NCBI GenBank assembly: GCA_008360975.2
Contig: CM039183.1
Coordinates: forward strand, 46,677,850 to 46,741,849
Reading direction: 5' to 3'
DNA: 64,000 bases
Source of the DNA: Lichenostomus cassidix
Taxonomy: Eukaryota > Chordata > Aves > Passeriformes > Meliphagidae
The notes under the pieces were generated by a model. The model made no database searches and was not told where the DNA came from. It worked only from the letters and a program-made list of their open reading frames with translations. Each line of letters begins with the position of its first letter. Positions within the stretch are counted from its first letter, which is position 1. Below, one piece after another: positions 61,871-64,000 of the stretch. Both the position numbers and the translations under genes were made by a program.

Positions 61871-64000
61871 TTGCTCTCGGTCATGTGTAATTTTTGCATA
61901 CCTCCTACAATGGAGATTCTGTAACCTCTGGGGTTTTTTTGCTCTATTACAAAATAAAATTACAATTTCACATTCCATGTGCTGCATTTCTATTTTCTCA
62001 GTTTTACATTAATAGCAGGTCTAAGCCAGTATTAAAACCTCAGACATACAATGCTAGTCAGAACAGGTTTTTAATAACTTAAGGCTATTATCCATTGGGA
62101 AAAATATGGGCCAATACTTTACTGAATAATGAATATTGTTTCATATGGATTTATCATACACATTTTATAGTTTTCAGTCAAGTATAATACAAATGCTTCT
62201 TATTACAGTGCTACTTCATGTCCTGTGTGAAGTTAATATGAAATACAATCTGTCTTCATTAAAAGACAGCAGAATACTAGAAGGGAAATCAACAAAAGCT
62301 TTATAAAATAGCCAAATTAAGATGAAGTATGAGTATCTGCCAAGTGAAGAAGGTTCTTTCTGTACTAAATGAATTAAAGTTAAAATACGATGGACAAAAC
62401 TAATTTATCCATTCTGAAAACAGAATTATAGTGGTGCAATGTCTTTCAAATACAGTGATCTGTTTATATACAGTGTTTTTTGTGAAGTATAGCATTTCAG
62501 ACAGGATATTCCATCAGCAAGTCATTTAAAGTGATTGTCCACTAGAAGAAAAAAAATTATTTTTTTTTACTGTCATTGTAATTACAATGCATTAGTTAAA
62601 AGGTCTGTTGTACTGTCATTTAACAATTTGGACAAGTACTCATTTAGACTACAGAAACATTAGGCCTTTGTTAAAAATGGCTACTATTTCACTGGTACTT
62701 TTTCTTCTTCCTTTAAATTAAAAGTGGTGAATTACATAAACCACAAGGCTAAGCACTCAAGCAAGCAGACGACCCCTTTAAAGATGTTGAATCTAAAAGA
62801 TCCAAAATGCATTGATGCTTCATTTAATTTCTGGCTTTTGTTTTTTTAATAGTTATTTTCATCCACATTACCATTTTTCTGGGAACATAAAACCTTCTTC
62901 AGTGTAATAACACCATATATATATTTAAATTTTATTATTAGCTCCATCCTGTGAGAAAACTTCAGATATCAAGACAATTAAAATATTTACCATAAAAGTA
63001 CAAGCATTCTAACATGCATTCTAGCATGCTCCAAATTTCATTCTAAACATGACAAACAGTACCTCTTTTGGCATCTTCCCCCCTCCCTCCCAGCTAGTGA
63101 GACAGGAGGTGAAATGCAAGGACAGCTGAGATATTTCAAAGAAAATGCTGGTGTGCTCCACTTGAAGAACAACATAATAATTTGAAATTAACAAGGCAAA
63201 TAATTGTCTCAGAGAAAGTAAATGGGTAATAAGGCAAGTGGGTAGGAGAAGCCTACAGTATGCAGAACAGATTCCAATTTATAAAAGACAATGATCCTGA
63301 AAATTCTCATTTCTTCCATTCTTTAAATTCTTTTAGGGTCTGTCCCAAAACACTATTCAGCGAGCTTCTTGAGTTGGCTTTAGGTCCAACTGGTGACTTA
63401 ATCTAAGACTTTTTGAAGTCCTAATTGAGGCAATTAAACTTTGGCATGTAGTAGATGATTGAATTAAAGTCTAGAGGAAATAATAAAATTTCACTAGATC
63501 AGCTCAGCAAGTGCTATAGTGCATGGCACTGGTCATGACCAAAATTCAGATCTATTGCTGAGATTGGGTTCAGCAACTTGATGTATTATCACAGTTTTCA
63601 GCTTTACTTCATGCAAGGTGTGTAAGAAGTCATTAACATCTGCTCCTTCATATCTCCCTGTGAGTCAGCATCCCTTCTGCTATAGCACTCCAGTTAAGAC
63701 TGGTTCCAGCATCAATTAGGAATAGCCAACATTTATTAATTATACCTGTATTTTATAGTCCATTGCCATGTAGATCCTCAGTTTGAAAAGATGTTTCCTG
63801 AATAACAGTGGGAGAAAGACTTGGCACAGAGGCTCCCCCTCTTTACGCAAGACAGACAGGTTAATGGGAAAAAAGAGATTGCCTTAATTTTAGCAACTGG
63901 GAATTGAGATAGATACAAGACAAGCTGTGCTGCTTTAGTTGTTTAAGTCTGTGGTACAGTTTGTACTGCTGCATGCAGCTCCGCTTAAATTATGATCTGC

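Larger units (their letters stand above)
56961..64000. other. Upstream flank of STXBP5, no coding gene seen
   Basis: Seven kilobases upstream of the promoter. Open frames here are short and unlike any protein I know. It holds a diverged 51-nt tandem duplication at 61437-61535 and a decayed CR1-like fragment at 61751-61870. In human, a divergent non-coding RNA (STXBP5-AS1) lies upstream of this gene. I cannot show an equivalent here from sequence alone. Confidence 0.7.

Noticed and set aside
1..64000. CRISPR arrays, operons, bacterial promoters, tRNA or rRNA genes.
   Set aside because: None seen; the window is vertebrate nuclear DNA. No regular spaced repeats and no tRNA-like A/B box arrangement noticed by eye, though a covariance-model scan would be needed to exclude small RNAs.

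Overview
This is eukaryotic, vertebrate and almost certainly avian DNA. Long AT-rich introns, one dense CpG island, 5'-truncated CR1 retroposons ending in the ATTCTRTGA-type 3' octamer, and LTRs of families common in bird genomes all point that way. Overall repeat load is low, as expected for a bird. The species cannot be fixed from the window.

The one gene I can support is the 5' half of STXBP5 (tomosyn-1), on the minus strand. Its start codon lies at 55538-55540 inside a CpG island (about 55240-56960), and the gene reads leftward. Eight coding exons follow: 55388-55540, 53462-53559, 27903-27984, 27014-27114, 15790-15924, 14589-14652, 12149-12232 and 3024-3147. Their lengths (153, 98, 82, 101, 135, 64, 84, 124 nt) join with no frame error into 280 codons plus one base. 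The product is the N-terminus and most of the first WD40 beta-propeller. The rest of the protein (second propeller, linker, C-terminal R-SNARE motif) lies beyond the left edge. No exon after exon 8 was found in 1-3023.

Layout, left to right: intron 8 (1-3023), exon 8, intron 7 (9 kb), exon 7, intron 6, exon 6, intron 5, exon 5, intron 4 (11 kb), exon 4, intron 3, exon 3, intron 2 (25.5 kb), exon 2, intron 1 (1.8 kb), exon 1, 5' UTR and promoter CpG island, then 7 kb of upstream sequence with no recognisable coding gene (57000-64000). The introns hold CR1 copies (25745-26035, 31621-33180, 44121-44246, 48371-48440), two related LTRs (7228-7482 and 47193-47770), another LTR (about 23389-24728), an ERV-associated GC-rich repeat (46510-47090) and several small tandem duplications.

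The most notable observation is that the 25.5 kb intron 2 has the signature of a minor-spliceosome (U12-type) intron. The donor reads GTATCCTTT, and a perfect TTCCTTAAT branch site lies 15 nt before the acceptor, which has no pyrimidine tract. All other complete introns look U2-type. The promoter side carries a 39-nt strictly alternating purine/pyrimidine tract and a 25-nt TCC repeat, both candidates for non-B DNA close to the transcription start.
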